The position numbers were made by a program, and so were the translations under genes. Positions 1 through 11,747 of a stretch of 64,000 nucleotides of DNA are shown here, one piece after another. Source of the stretch: Sinohyriopsis cumingii (taxonomy: Eukaryota; Mollusca; Bivalvia; Unionida; Unionidae). The notes below the pieces were generated by a model, which was given only the letters and a program-made list of their open reading frames with translations, searched no databases and was not told where the DNA came from. The stretch covers positions 49,497,574 through 49,561,573 of the forward strand of contig CM068842.1 of the NCBI GenBank assembly GCA_028554795.2. The letters are read 5' to 3'. The stretch's first letter is position 1, and each line of letters begins with the position of its first letter.

Positions 1-989
1 AGAATACTGAAACGGATAGTTACAGATGATATCTTGGTATAAAGCAACTACAAATATTTCACCAGAAAAAAAGATTGCCCAAATGGGTAAGGTGAAGTGC
101 ATTGATTGGCAGGTTTTTCAACTTGCCCTACTTATCTGGGCAACAGATTACTGCATCAATATAAAGCCACATGCCAAATCGGGTTGGAGCCCAACAAACC
201 TCAATAAGGTTACCTTCTGCAAACCCAAGTCAGGATATGGCAATCAGGGAACATTAATTCATGTAAATGGTGCTGTGGATCACTGGAAATCAAACTCTTC
301 TCTTCAACATAATACCATGAACCAAGTTTGGCAGAAATCCAAAAATTCTAAGGGAATATTATAATGAGGAAGCTACAGACAGATTGTTAAGTGACTAGGG
401 GGCATAACTCCAGCAACTGTGGTCACAAAATGTTTAAAATCACATCCAAAATCTGATCAGTATAGAGCTGGATACTATATTTGGCTGAAATACAACAATC
501 CCAGGTAGAGTTCAGCAGCATAAACAATGATGGGCCATAACTCCTCTAAATTACAAGAGAGAAACTGAAATGAACTATTTTCAGAACTTATGAATATAAA
601 ACTGCATACCAAATTTCTTTAAAATCCAGGATTCCCAGTGATTGTTTGTTTCTTGTGGAAATGAAATTACTCATGGGTGTAGAGATGAACAGCCAGAAGG
701 ATGTGACTGTCATTGGGCCTCAACCTTACTGAGCATGGTTTTAATACTGCTCTTCATATATTCACAGATCTGGTGTATAGCAAAGGCTACTGTAGCCGTC
801 ATTTTTCTAAATGAGAAATCTGCATAGAATATTGTCAAATGGGGAATTTATCCTATGTCAAAAACTTTTAATACCCAAAGAATGGAGATAGATTGCTTTC
901 TTTCCACAATTTCAAACTTCCTGTGACATAATGACCTTTTACATAAATTTGTTTTCTTCTGCAATAGGTCATTTCAGTTTCAAACTTAC
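1..989. other. Partial paxillin intron, no gene seen
   Basis: Intronic sequence downstream of the last visible paxillin exon. Bases about 120-640 carry diverged intergenic-type tandem repeat units of the bivalve kind (for example 'gggccataactcctc' near 533 and 'ggggcataactcc' near 400). No coding exon with LIM3 or LIM4 character was found here on the minus strand. Open frames present are short and unrelated. Confidence 0.6.
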
Positions 990-1104
990 CCAACATGCAA
1001 AACAGTCTGGATGCCAGTGTCTATTTAATGCTGAAATATAATTCTCCATAATTGGCCTTCCGCATCCACCACATTTTGGAGCAAACATTTCAAAGTAATC
1101 AGCC
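990..1104 (-). CDS. PXN: Paxillin coding exon, end of LIM2 and first part of LIM3
   Basis: This 115-nt exon follows AATTTTTTTCAG. One base completes Arg475, then 38 codons run to TGTTGG before GTAAGT. It encodes [14 protein letters not shown], giving the last LIM2 ligands (CRAD) and the first LIM3 pair (CGGC), then [19 protein letters not shown]. This matches vertebrate [19 protein letters not shown], including the LIM3-typical C-x2-C in place of H-x2-C. The terminal Trp replaces Arg. The remaining LIM3 half and LIM4 must lie left of base 1. Confidence 0.95.
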
Positions 1105-1214
1105 CTGAAAAAAATTTATAAAAAAGAAACATTATGACTGGAAAATATTAGAATAATTTTTATTTTCTGATTTACCGTTTAGACTATCATGATGATCCAT
1201 CATAGGAGAAAGCA

Positions 1215-1400
1215 ATTTTTTAATTTGGTTTGAATTATTTCCATGTTTTATGGCACAGCAATACAATTTATTCTGTTCTAATCAATTGGAGTGCCATGTC
1301 CAAGATTACACCATAGTAACCTGGACTGATCCATTCATAGGATTCAAACCCACACCCTTTCACAAATTATAACAACAGACTTCAAGTACTCTGATCAATG
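1215..1400 (-). repeat. Dispersed repeat copy (family shared with 56290-56455)
   Basis: The segment contains 'ggattcaaacccacaccctt' preceded by 'tgccatgtccaagattacac'. The same order of phrases recurs near 56320-56420 ('ccctgttcaagaacacacta' then 'ggattcaaattcctacactt'). It resembles 3'-region repeats common in marine invertebrate genomes. The family name is not known to me. Confidence 0.4.
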
Positions 1401-1788
1401 TAATAATAAAACTTAAAAAATTAAAAACCATACGTCAACCAACATTGATCTTGTCTATACAAGTAATCCAGAAAACATTAATGAAATTATAGTCTGTCCA
1501 TACTCTATCACTACCCTGTTTTTAGTACAAGGTGCATTTGTTCTTAACCATGCAAGAACAAATGTTTTTAAAGCAAAATAGAGAAGCATAAAATGACAAA
1601 CATAAAGTCTTTAATGTCAGGCCGAATAGATTAATATAAGATGGCTTTTTTTATTAAATGGTGAATGTTAACATTATCATAACAAAGAAACCAATGGATC
1701 TGATTTGCCTTGCTTTCCGGTTTCCAAAAATGTTATCAGTGAAAATGAAGGTCTATAAATGCACCAAAACAAAGATCAATCCTCATAC

Positions 1789-1904
1789 CTGCAGTAGGCT
1801 TTGCCATCTTTTTCATGAAAGCCATCCTCTCCAAACGGGCGTCCACACTGGGCACAGAAAAAGTGTTCGGGATGCCAAGTTCTATTTAGTGCTGTCACAC
1901 ATTT
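1789..1904 (-). CDS. PXN: Paxillin coding exon, core of LIM2
   Basis: This 116-nt exon lies between TTTTTTCCAG and GTATGAG. It encodes residues 437-474 plus two bases of Arg475. It reads TALNRTWHPEHFFCAQC, then GFHEKDGKAYC, nearly identical to vertebrate LIM2. Central ligands H-x2-C-x2-C and the following Cys are all present. The vertebrate KVVTAL has become KCVTAL here, adding a non-ligand cysteine. Phase 0 in and phase 2 out match both neighbours. Confidence 0.96.
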
Positions 1905-2150
1905 CTGGAAAAAAGCACAGATACATATTGCTATGCAACTAAAATAAACTGCATGAAAGTCTTTGTCATAAATGCTGGCAAATGACTAATTACTGCGTAT
2001 TCATATATTTTGATGGTTATCAATTTTCGTGTGTTAGTTATAAATTGCATTTATGTGGGTGATCCAATTTGTAGATATGTCTCTCAACTAAATATTTCAT
2101 CTAAACGTCCATGTGTGTGCATACATGTGTTAGCAATTACAACAACTTAC

Positions 2151-2324
2151 ATCCACAATCGGCCCATTACAGTAAAAACAGCGAGGGGCAAATATCGAAT
2201 GGTAATCTCTTTCACAGTAGGCTGCACCATCTCTCTCATAGAAGTTTTGAGTACCAAGAGGGTCTTTGCAGTGAGCACATATGAAGTGTTCAATATGCCA
2301 TATCTTCCCCAGAGCAGTAATGAC
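2151..2324 (-). CDS. PXN: Paxillin coding exon, remainder of LIM1 and start of LIM2
   Basis: This exon has 174 nt (58 codons, phase 0 both ends), the acceptor TATTTTTTGCAG and the donor GTAAGT. It encodes residues 379-436. It supplies the rest of LIM1: [11 protein letters not shown] holds the central H-x2-C-x2-C ligands, and YCERDY the last C and D. It then enters LIM2 with [11 protein letters not shown] (C-x2-C). It aligns closely with vertebrate VVTAMGKTWHPEHFVCTHC. Paxillin LIM domains are protein-binding double zinc fingers that place the protein at focal adhesions. The downstream intron is only 246 bp. Confidence 0.97.
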
Positions 2325-4084
2325 CTGCAAAAAATATGTATCATTTTATGAAAAATCACTCATACTATATTATGTTATGAAATCTATTTTAATTACAGGG
2401 TATCCTAGAGAGTCCCATGATAACCAGAGCTGTCATCCATGCAAAAGATCATGCTTAATACAATTTACTAGACTGGGCCTTAAACAGCAGAACTTACATT
2501 TGAAAGAAACATTAGGTAAATAGGCATTCATGAATACTGAAATCAAACCCATTAAAATTCTCATCAATACAAAACTGAAAACTAAATTGGAGAAATACAA
2601 CTATATTTGGTAAAGTAATACCGCATAAACCAAAAGTCAAAATGAATGGCAATCAGGAAGTACAACTCTGTAAATGATGTAAAGGAATGCTGAAAACTGA
2701 ATTCATTCAAGGTCCTGTCCACATAAACTTGCATGGCCAGTTTTAATGAAGTCCAACAATCCTTAGCAAAGTTGTGCTAAGGAAATGAAAGCCAGGAGAA
2801 CAATCAGGATTCATAAGTCCTGTAAAAGATTTCATAGAATGCTTGAAATCTAATTTGCCCAAGGTCACATTATAGAGCTGCATGCTAAATTAGGTCAAAA
2901 TCCAACAATCCTTGGTAAACTTTAAGCTGTTGAAGCACAAGTCAGGAGTACAGGCAATCAAAGGGCCATAACTCTTATAAACAAGATAAAACTATACCAG
3001 ACACCTCTAGGTCAATAAGACACTATACTCATCAAAATACAATCAGAATATATTGAATTGTTCCAGATTACAAGGATCTACTGTGGTGGAGATATAAAAC
3101 TGATTGAGAAAGGAAAAAACTCAACCCAAATTGGAGGTGAATAGATAAAACCAAAAAAGGCAAATCTACGTGTACGAGGCAATTCAACTTCCAAATAGCA
3201 TCCAATTATGTTATGTTTGAAAGGATAAGGTGGTTACAAGAAGTGTGACCAGGCAGACATACAGACAGCCAAGGCAATTACTATGAGGCTCCATCATCAC
3301 AATGTGGGCCAATAATTAATACGACAAATTAGTACAACAGAAGTACAGTTAGCATACTGTGAATACACTTTTTGTGGACTGCCAATTTTCATGGTCATTG
3401 TGAACCACAAATTTTAATGCTAAACAAACAATAACTTCAAAAAGACAAGCACTGCCTCCACATATTCATCAAATGATAATTTTTTTTGCAAAACCATAAA
3501 ATACTGATACCCATAAAAGTATGAATTTACAGTATCAAAACACACCATCACCATTAACCCAAATTGGCGATTTACTATCCAGTTTTGGATATTATCCCAA
3601 TGCAGACTAGCTCTGCGGACATGCATGATAAGAGTCTAATTAAATAGTTCCAAACAAATGTCTCCATTATGCTGTGATTACTTGCTGAAGTCAGTACAAT
3701 ACAGGTCTTGACTGTAATTTATAATAAGTAAACTTCTTCACAAAAACGTGTCTACATGAGTTTTTTGCAAAACACGAAATTGTCCAATCTCAATGGAACA
3801 TGCCGGTTTCAGATCTTCAGTTTCAAAGGTACAAAGCATTGCACATTGTCAAGCTCTTCAATTTCAAAGGTCAGTAAACCTTGCAAGTAGTTTACAATCC
3901 TATAATGCCAAAATAAATGTGATTTCTTCTGAAATAAACACTGGAACTTATTAGGTTTGTGTCAAAACAGTGCAAAATAGCAATAGATGCACGTTTAAAA
4001 CCCTGTTTTACAAAAGCTCATATTTAAAATCTGCATATTCTCATAAAGTGAAATAATTGTTCTTGAAATGAATTTTAGTGATGT
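2325..4084. repeat. Intronic diverged tandem repeats, no gene
   Basis: Between the LIM1 exons, about 2680-3060 consists of two to three diverged units of roughly 150 bp with recurring phrases 'tccaacaatccttggtaaa', 'gcatgctaaatta' and 'gggccataactct'. The rest (3060-4080) is unique AT-rich intron without supportable features. Confidence 0.5.
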
Positions 4085-4341
4085 TTATGTTGTTGATGTT
4101 GTTATAGGGTTTAACACTCTTTTTTTAGCACAAGATAGGCTATACATGGCGGCCAGTATTAATGGTGGAGGAAGAACCCGGGAAAACCCGGGAAAGAACC
4201 ACTGACCAACGAGAATCTACTGGCAAGCTTTCTCACATATCCGCACTGGCCGAGCCCGAGACTCGAACCCACGCAGACAAAGGTGAGATGGCAGTGATCC
4301 ATGATGGAGAGTGCTTTAGACCACTCGGCCACTCGGGGCCC
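4085..4341 (-). mobile_element. SINE family 1 (tRNA-Leu/Ser-like head), copy 1
   Basis: Minus-strand copy. The head begins GGGGCCCCGAGTGGCCGAGT at the right. Box A (TGGCCGAGTGGTC) and box B (GGGTTCGAGTCTC) of an internal Pol III promoter are recognisable, followed by a tRNA-unrelated body and a tail GGCGTTAAACCC-like sequence running into (AAC)n at the left. The short open frame across it is an artefact of the SINE. Confidence 0.85.
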
Positions 4342-4608
4342 CAGTTATGTTTATGTAATATCTAAAATAAATTTGGGTCTATGCAATGTTTAGAGTTCAC
4401 AGCAAAATCAGATTTTTTGGTCATTCCCCCATACTTTACAATTATGCACAATGTACCTGAAGGCAGCAACTATAGGTCAGCAAACAAACAAAAAACAGAG
4501 CTGAATTTGCATGGAAATCCTCACAAAATTCATCTTACTGATGTGCTGAACAGTATGTCTTGCCTGCAAACAACAGTGAAGCCAATACATGACAAACATG
4601 ATATGTAC

Positions 4609-4944
4609 CTGTCCAACAACAGCTTTATTACAAGCGGCACACAGTCCCTTGGTCTTGGCACTGACTCCCTGGCGGTCCAGGTTTGACTGTAAGTCTCCCA
4701 ACATGGACTCTAGCTCTCCGGACTGTTGATGATGCTGCACATGGTGCTCCATGCGCTCTGACATTTGCTCCTCCATGTGCATCTGGGTGCTGGAAGATAA
4801 TGGCGTCGGAGATACTCCACCTTGCGACAAGTTTCGGCTTTTGTATGGTTTGGCATAATTTGGCTCACTGCCAGGTGATGGAGAGCGAGCAAGTTGACTG
4901 CTTGCTGAGGATGGTGTCCCGCCTCTGGGTGCATTGCCTGTCAT
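4609..4944 (-). CDS. PXN: Paxillin coding exon with LD5 and first half-site of LIM1
   Basis: This 336-nt exon (112 codons, phase 0 both ends) lies between TCTATATCAG and a GTACAT donor and encodes residues 267-378. It begins with a long Ser/Pro/Gly-rich linker that includes NYAKPYKSR, where Tyr296 sits in a YxxP context. A Met/His/Glu-rich patch (MHMEEQMSERMEHHVQHHQQ) follows near residues 321-340. LD5 is at about residues 343-356 (ELESMLGDLQSNLD). It then enters LIM1 with zinc ligands C-x2-C in GLCAACNKAVVGQ. The linker before LD5 is about 75 residues, against roughly 25 in human paxillin. The next intron splits LIM1 right after VVGQ, as in vertebrates. A SINE ends about 33 nt upstream of the acceptor. 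Confidence 0.95.
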
Positions 4945-4977
4945 CTGATATAGAGCAAAAAGATACTTACAAAAATG

Positions 4978-5215
4978 AGTGTGCGTGATTTGGATTTTTA
5001 ATATAGCTTTAACAATTTTTCAGCCATATTGCTATGATGTCTGCAGAGTGGCATTTTATAGTGTCTGTCCCACCCAGACACATTATCCTGACAGCAGGCT
5101 GACCAGTACTAACACTAACCTCTTAATGCTGAGTGCTTAGCGAGGCAGCTGTTAGTACCATTTTTATAAGTTTCTGGTATGACTTGGCCAGGGTTCGAAC
5201 CCGCTACATGCAAAA
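4978..5215 (-). mobile_element. SINE family 2 (tRNA-derived), copy 1, abutting exon acceptor
   Basis: Box B (GGTTCGAACCC, read on the minus strand) is at about 5190-5200. The body contains the shared phrases 'cttaatgctgagtgc' and 'gacagcaggctgaccagt', and the 3' end is 'gcgtgatttggatttttaa'. The box A end has decayed. It ends about 33 nt from the acceptor of the LD5 exon. Confidence 0.8.
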
Positions 5216-5339
5216 AGGAGATGAATAAAAGCGGACCTGACATCACTCACCTGGTTGATATATCCCTGACAGCCAATTGCAAGGAGAGTAAGCAAATCAA
5301 AATTGAGATAGTATGATGGTTTCGGACTTGGTTTCAACT

Positions 5340-6430
5340 TTTTGGTAATGATGGTCATATATTTGATTGTGATCAGCATCACTTGTGCAACTTAAAAAAA
5401 GTAAATGATGATCCTATTTTCAATTGATGGGGAATAAAAACGTTCATAGCTTTTTTAATATTATCAGCGTTTCACTATGAAATAAAATACACATTTTCAA
5501 TTGTTAGGAACATCAATCAAATATGGAAACAATCTATCAAGCTAGGCAGGAGGCTCAAGTGGCCTGGCTGACATCTGCCTAATAACCAAATTCAAGAGCA
5601 TTAGACAAAGAAATGAGTCAAATGCATGCTGTTGAAATTTCTTCCAAAGCTCTTAATTGCATAGAAGTTCAATTTCTTTTTAGGTTTCTTTAGTTTTTGT
5701 GTCTTCATCCATATTTTATTATATTATTTATTGGGTACTGAAAGTCTGTAAAATGCCTGGGGATAATTTATGTTCATGGATGATTTCTATAAGTTAGTAA
5801 AACTCTTATCAGTGGTTCTTGGAAAGTTGTCTAAAATAGATTTCTAATTTTATTTCTTGCAGCGATATTTGCTGGCATTTGTTTCAGTCTGAAAAGTCCT
5901 CATGCCAGGATGCTTCCTATCAACTATGACAGAATTCTATTTAACAATTTTGGTGAAGTGGTTTAAAGGTTTTTCTACTTTTAATGATGGTTGTCATATC
6001 TGATGATGGATTGGCATCATTTGCATAAATCTGAAAGGTCTTCTTCCAAGATGCATTACATTAAATATGATCAAATTCTGTCCAGTGTTTTTCTGGAAAA
6101 CTTGTTGGATGATTTTACATTTTTAGTAACAGCAACCATATCTGATTAGGGATTAGCATAGGCTGTATAAACCTGAAGCCAGGTTGCTGTCAAATTTGGT
6201 CAAAATATGTTGAGCACTTTTGGAGAAGTGATCTCAAGTTTTTATATTTTTAGTAACAGTGGCCATATCTGAGGGCAGATCAGCATCACTAGTACAAATT
6301 TGAAAGGTCTTCCTACCAGGCTGCATTCTAGTGTGTTCAAATCTTAATCAGTCTTTATGGAGAAGAAATGTGACTATATTTGATGGATCGGTATTGATTG
6401 TACAACTCTCAAATCCCATAATGTTAGATT
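5340..6430. repeat. Diverged tandem repeat, units about 150 bp
   Basis: At least three units at about 5850-6400, and an isolated related piece at 5340-5400, share 'gtcatatctgatgatgga', 'cagcatcact', 'gaaaggtcttc-tacca-g' and 'gatttt-catttttagtaac'. They are too diverged for a recent array. No coding potential. Confidence 0.6.
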
Positions 6431-6736
6431 ACACACTGCTAAATTTAATGTAATTAGTCCAATCACTTTTTAGAACTGTAAAGCATCAGTTGTTCACAGA
6501 TGCTCAACACACCACAAGCACAGGTCCTTAACATAACCTCGCTTAGCCTGAATGCCAGTTGAGACATTTTTCTGCACACAAGGTTACATTGTACAGAGGG
6601 GCAAAGGGAATTATTACTAGTATTTATATGTTCTCTTGCCCTCACAGTGTAAGAAGACGAAGTAAAAAAGAAGAGAAAACTGGGAAAAAGCAGAAATGAT
6701 ACAGATATTATACAAATAAAAGAAGTCAGATCTCAC

Positions 6737-6866
6737 CTTAAACTCTGACAACGAGGCCATCAGGTCATCTAGCTCTCGCGTGGCAGTAGAGGCCACCTGG
6801 GGCTCTTTTGGAGGAACTTGTTTTGCAGTCTCCGGAAGATAAGAGTAGTTCACTATGTTGGTTGCC
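6737..6866 (-). CDS. PXN: Paxillin coding exon with LD4
   Basis: This 130-nt exon contributes the last G of Met223 and then 43 full codons, ending at GAGTTTAAG before GTGAGA. I chose the acceptor at TTTTTTTCCACTAG because it alone restores phase 1 with the previous exon; a second AG, 17 nt downstream (CAACATAG), would break the frame. It encodes residues 223-266. LD4 is near residues 255-263 (TRELDDLMASLSEFK), almost identical to vertebrate TRELDELMASLSDFK, the docking site for FAK and for GIT/PKL Arf-GAPs. The boundary after FK falls exactly where the vertebrate exon ends. Confidence 0.95.
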
Positions 6867-6959
6867 CTAGTGGAAAAAAATAATTAAATGTTTATATGAG
6901 CTGAAAATAGAGTAAAACATGCCAAAATAATTGCCTGCACACAATAACTATAATGGATG

Positions 6960-7690
6960 TCTGTGGCACATCATTTTTATTTAGGCCCAACTAGGTATCA
7001 TAAGTCTGTTGGTGAAAACCATATGTTGATATGACCGTAAGAACAAGATTTTTAAAATGGCCATCATGGTAGCCATATTGAATGCAGAATCAGCATAATT
7101 TTCATTCATGACCAACTAGACACTGTAAGAAGCTTTCTGTGAAAATCCCATTGATATGACTTTCCTTTTAGGAGGCGATGTGACAAGAAGAGTTTCAAGA
7201 TGGCTGCAATGACTACTGTCACTGAGAAACAGCTAAACATCACGATTATTCAGTGGAAACCCATTATCGATACGATTGTTTGTTTAGATGGAGTAGCAAT
7301 AACGAGATTTTCAATATGGATGGCATGGTGATCATACTGGATGATGTATCAGCCCTCTTTTTGTGTGTGTACAAACACAATTATACAAAATCTTCTGGCT
7401 AAAACCCAATGTCACAATGACTTTCCAGCCAGAGGGAGTAGTGATAACAAGAGTTTCAAAGCTGCCATAGTGGCAGCAATACTGGATGTCAGATCAGCAC
7501 TATTTTCATGCAGGACCAACTAGACATCATAAGAAGTCTTTTGTTGTAAACCCCATGTTCATCCCTTCAGAAGGAATTGCGATGACAAGGTTTTTAAAAT
7601 GGCTATTGTGGCAGCTATATTTGATGACACAGTAGCACCATTTTCATTTATGAAGATCTTGACCATGAAGTTATTATGTGTGTAAAGTTT
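6960..7690. repeat. Diverged tandem repeat, units about 150-190 bp (family shared with 59.8-61.8 kb)
   Basis: Four or five units repeat the order 'attttcatt-a-gaccaactagacatcataagaag', 'gtaaaccccat', 'cattcaggaggagtag' and 'aagatggctg'. The same phrases, in the same orientation, form the much longer array near the right end of the window. Confidence 0.7.
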
Positions 7691-10080
7691 CATAGCAATT
7701 TTTTAAGCAATTCTTTACTTTAAGCAGTTTAGGAAGGGCAGCAATACCATACTTGAGCTAGCAGAGATGGATGATGGACAAGAGGCCATCAACTGATCTC
7801 TTCTGGTCAATCCCGAGGGCAGTTACAAATTGTAAGACCTTACCAAAAATAATCTCAAAAACTTTGCAATTATTTATTAGTAATTATTTACTGCATTTGT
7901 AACATTTGACAATGATACCCTTATGAAGTTTTTAAAAATGAATATGTGAGTGAAATCTGTTAAGACAAGAAATGCAAACTAAGCAAGAAAGTGATCTGAA
8001 ACCAGACAAATCTTCCAGACTGATGAAGTGGAACTTTGTTCTTAGCAACATTCAGTCTGTCATTTACCTTTTCAAAAATTTAATCCAGAGTGAAAGAAAG
8101 CAATCTTGACTCTGTTTACTTTTTTCATGGTTCCCATGCTTTTCTAAATATAAATTTCCAGGTCTTTTCCAGGTAATTCCAGGTTGAAATTAATTTTTTC
8201 AAGGTTAACATATGACCATTGCTGAATGGAATTAAAGAACATTTTGGATTATAAAACATGCATTTTCCAAATCTGAAGATGTTTTTCTTTCAAGACTCAC
8301 CAAAACGTGTCAGAAAAGATGATCATGTACAAAACTACAAAATGAGTCACATGAAACATCTTATTATATTCCCATAAATTGGCATTTAAAGCCATTTCAA
8401 TGTACAGAATACAAATTCTAACTTTATTTTGCTGACCTGCATTATGTTGCCACGTGGAAACAACATAATGAGCATAAATTATTTTGTTTCCTTTCAAACC
8501 TTTAACTCTAAAGAATTCTAGAGCAATATATGTGCATGTTATACAAAGTAAACATGTCCTATCACAGTATGAGAAAGAAAAAAAACAATATATGCAAAGT
8601 ATTAGAATCTTATCTTGCAATGAAAAAGAGTTTAACCCTGAATTTATGTGTGCCAATAAAATCTCAAACAACATTTTTCAACCAACCTAAACTAATTAAG
8701 ATGATTTGGCTAAAAATTCCATCATTTAAAGACATTTACAATAGGGTTGATTTAAATTTTGACAAAAGACCTTCAAAACTGTATATTGGTGTGTAAACAA
8801 GGAATGAATTTTCTGTAACATCAACTTGTCTTTTTGTAGTTCAATAAACCAGTCCCAAAACCTTTATTGATACATGGGGTCTTATCATTTTTTAATATAT
8901 AATAAAAGGGATGACAATTTCCTATTTCTCATTAGTTCTTTTTAAGATCTGAAACCAGTGCTTCAAGCTACACATCACTGTGTAATAGTTTTGCACCAGC
9001 TTAGAGATTCAAAATTTTTCTAATCCAGGTTTCCTCAGAATATTTCAACCCCATTTTTCACATTTGGACAGTTAGGATGGAGTGTGGGTTCTGAGCAATA
9101 ACAAACAATACTGTTGGGCACGTCTACATACTTAAGGTTTCCTTCTCCAATACTGAGGCAAAACACATACTGAATTCGACCGATTGATGAAAATAAAATA
9201 CTGCAATGGTTACCATTTGAAAAGAGGCAATTGTCACCAGAATATTTTGTTCAAAATGATATTAATTTTGGACACAGGTTACACAAACCTCGTGTTTTCC
9301 TAACTTGTGATATGTCAGCCTATTCTGAGCACAGTGTTGAAAAGATGTAATATTTATTAATCATACAATAGAAATGAAATGCATTACTTTGGACTGTTTC
9401 TGTCAGCATTTCAGTCAAGCAATTAGGTCAGGTTTATAGCTAGTTTTACAAAATTCACTGTAATAATGCCAATAAAAAGCAGGACATATTAAGTAAACAA
9501 AACCAATCTTGTAAAAAAGTTTGTGAAGTTCAACATTTTATTAAAAAAATAATCTATAATGTGGAAGAGAAAAAACAATGAATAAGATGTAATGTGTTTA
9601 CAACGTCTTGCTGATGGGGAAAAATTACTAAAGAATTTAGAAACAGACTATACGCTGGTGAATTTCTTGAGAATTTATATTGTAGCAGCAAGTTGACACG
9701 TTGGGAAGCAGATGATTTTGTACGTGTGGGACAACTTGCAAAAATGGAAACTTAGATTAAAATGTAGTATTGTTTTAAGGTATACATTTCTATCGTTTGT
9801 ATAATGTACTTATTTGTATGATCCTAAAAGATACATAGTAAATCGGATTTTCTGGGTTACCAGTTCAAGAAGGTCATGGAGTGGATCTTTATGTTGACAT
9901 TTAGAAATCACATTTTCATATGCATTTCTAGTCGAAATGCTGGATATTTTTGTACACTTTATGAATATCACTTTTCTATATTAAATTGCGATCATTTTTC
10001 TTGATACAAAATTGATTTTTGACCCAAAATAACAAGTGATCCAATGTTTATAGAAATGACATAATTGCTGTGCAGAATTA
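7690..10080. other. Intron stretch without recognisable genes
   Basis: AT-rich sequence of the LD3-LD4 intron. Near 8130-8210, phrases 'catggttcccatgc' and 'ccaggtcttttccaggtaattccagg' resemble a widespread hAT-type MITE of marine invertebrates, also suggested at 11456-11615 in the opposite orientation. The 125-residue minus frame at 8297-8674 has no family features and is not called. Confidence 0.45.
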
Positions 10081-10084
10081 CCCG

Positions 10085-11240
10085 GTGCACAGAATTGGCC
10101 AACATGATGGTATAAAAAAATGTGGAATCTGCCAGCTGTCCTAGCAAATTTAAACTATGTTATATTGACTTATACCTGCATGAATCGATAAGAAAATTGT
10201 TTATTTTCCCAAAATGGCAAGTATTATAATCATTATGTCTTTAATCCACTGACAGCCTAAATGAAATTTGGCACAGATGAAACCTGACCCTATATTCACC
10301 ATTTGTGTTAATAGTCACATGACTTCGCAACTCTCAAACAACAACATTGGAAGTCCAGTAGTCTTGTGATATCATCAACAAACTCCTTTTTAAATGTCGT
10401 TGTAAAAAATTTGAATTATATTAAATGAAAGTCTGACACCTTTTGTTTGTTGTTGTTGTTGTAGGGTTTAATGCTATTTTTCAGCAGAAGAGAGGCTATA
10501 TATGGCAGCCAGTATTTATGGTGAAGGAAGAACTCGGAAAAACCCCGGAAAAACCACTGACACGCGAGAAGCTACTGGCAAGCTTTCCCACGTAACTACA
10601 TTGGCCGAATCCAAGACTCGAACTCACGCAGACAGAGGTGAGATGGCAGTGGTCCATAATGGTGAGCGCTTTAGACCACTCGGGGCCCCCTGACACCTTT
10701 TGGAAAAACCAGAAAGAACATATACTTCTCAATGCATTTATTTTGAGAACAACTACAGGAAACTCTGATCAAATCAAGCACAGTAGTCTGGTTCCATGAT
10801 TCGATGCTCCTGGAGTAAGAGAGCACATGTCAATGTGATAGTCATGTGATACAACACAACTCTGGAAGTTGGTCTCGGAATAAATATAGATAATTTTGTG
10901 CTCTTTTGTTTTCATATTTTTATTACAACCAGTATACGACTTTTATTTAATATTTTTTTCAACAATATTTGAAAATGACAGTTGTGAGATTTTGTGTGCT
11001 CGTGCGACTTGCAATCAAAATCGCTAGTACCAGCTCAAATTTCATCAACGCATTAGTTTTATTGTCTTTCAGCAGATTAAAGACATAACGATTTTAATAC
11101 TTGCCATTTCCGAGAAAATAATTAATTCTCATATTGACTTCATGTAGGTATAACTTGATTTAACATTGTTTAAGTTTGCTAGCCCATCCGCAAAGCGGCT
11201 ATGCTTTAACGTCACCATGTTGGCCTCTTGTGATGCTAGA
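10085..11240. mobile_element. Large foldback (inverted-repeat) element with a nested SINE
   Basis: The left arm (about 10085-10330) and right arm (about 10800-11240) are inverted copies. The left phrase 'ggcaagtattataatcatta' matches, reversed and complemented, 'taacgattttaatacttgcc' on the right. Further in-register matches include 'ctagcaaatttaaac' with 'gtttaagtttgctag' and 'ggccaacatgatgg' with 'ccatgttggcc'. The arms are about 75-85 percent identical by eye. No transposase remnant is visible. Confidence 0.7.
10446..10689 (-). mobile_element. SINE family 1, copy 2, with 13-bp target-site duplication
   Basis: Minus-strand copy with tail (GTT)n at left and a head truncated by 8-10 bp at right (one repeat of 'ccactcgg' missing). 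It is bounded by the direct repeat ctgacaccttttg at 10433-10445 and 10690-10702. This is a clean LINE-type target-site duplication and shows that the SINE entered the foldback element after the latter was formed. Confidence 0.92.
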
Positions 11241-11455
11241 GTGGTTTTCATACCTTCCCAATAAATAAATAAAATATGGATATCGAACTGTCTGTGAAAC
11301 AAAAAGTCTACTAGACAAATCTAATCCACTGAGCGTTTGGATTGTCTCAACAAATATATTGATGGCATGCACCCAAATGATCCATACTCCAACCTCCTAA
11401 TATTCTGGTTAGAACTTGATAAATTTAACTCACAATTAGTTCAGTTACGACTCAA

Positions 11456-11615
11456 TTACATAATTGTTTCAGGCATCATGTTGTGAGGAAAATTCCTGGG
11501 GTTTTCCAGACTTTTGTAAATATTTGCAAAACTCAAGGACTTTTCACGGTCAGGAAAAAAATTATCATTTCTCCGAAATTTTTCCCAACTTCCTGGTAGC
11601 ATGGGAACCCTGTTT
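11456..11615 (-). mobile_element. Possible hAT-type MITE end
   Basis: Read on the minus strand it starts CAGGGTTCCCATG and continues with repeated short 'ttccagg'/'aaggacttttc' motifs, a pattern seen in short hAT-derived elements of marine invertebrates. I cannot define a second terminal repeat or target duplication. Tentative. Confidence 0.35.
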
Positions 11616-11747
11616 TTTCTCATGCTGAGAGACTGTGGTTGCACCTCTGACTTAATGCTCAACATGTCTGCAAATGATTGGGAAAATACCTGTCAGATGA
11701 AGACCCACCAGCCAAAATCTTTATATAATAGTCAACATCATACTTAC

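Noticed and set aside
4477..4608. Extension of the LD5 exon past GTACAT
   Set aside because: The frame continues 131 bases, but LIM1 homology stops exactly at VVGQ and resumes after the intron at 2324.
8297..8674. 125-residue minus frame
   Set aside because: AT-rich, Phe/Tyr/Ile-rich without motif or splice context; expected by chance in this base composition.
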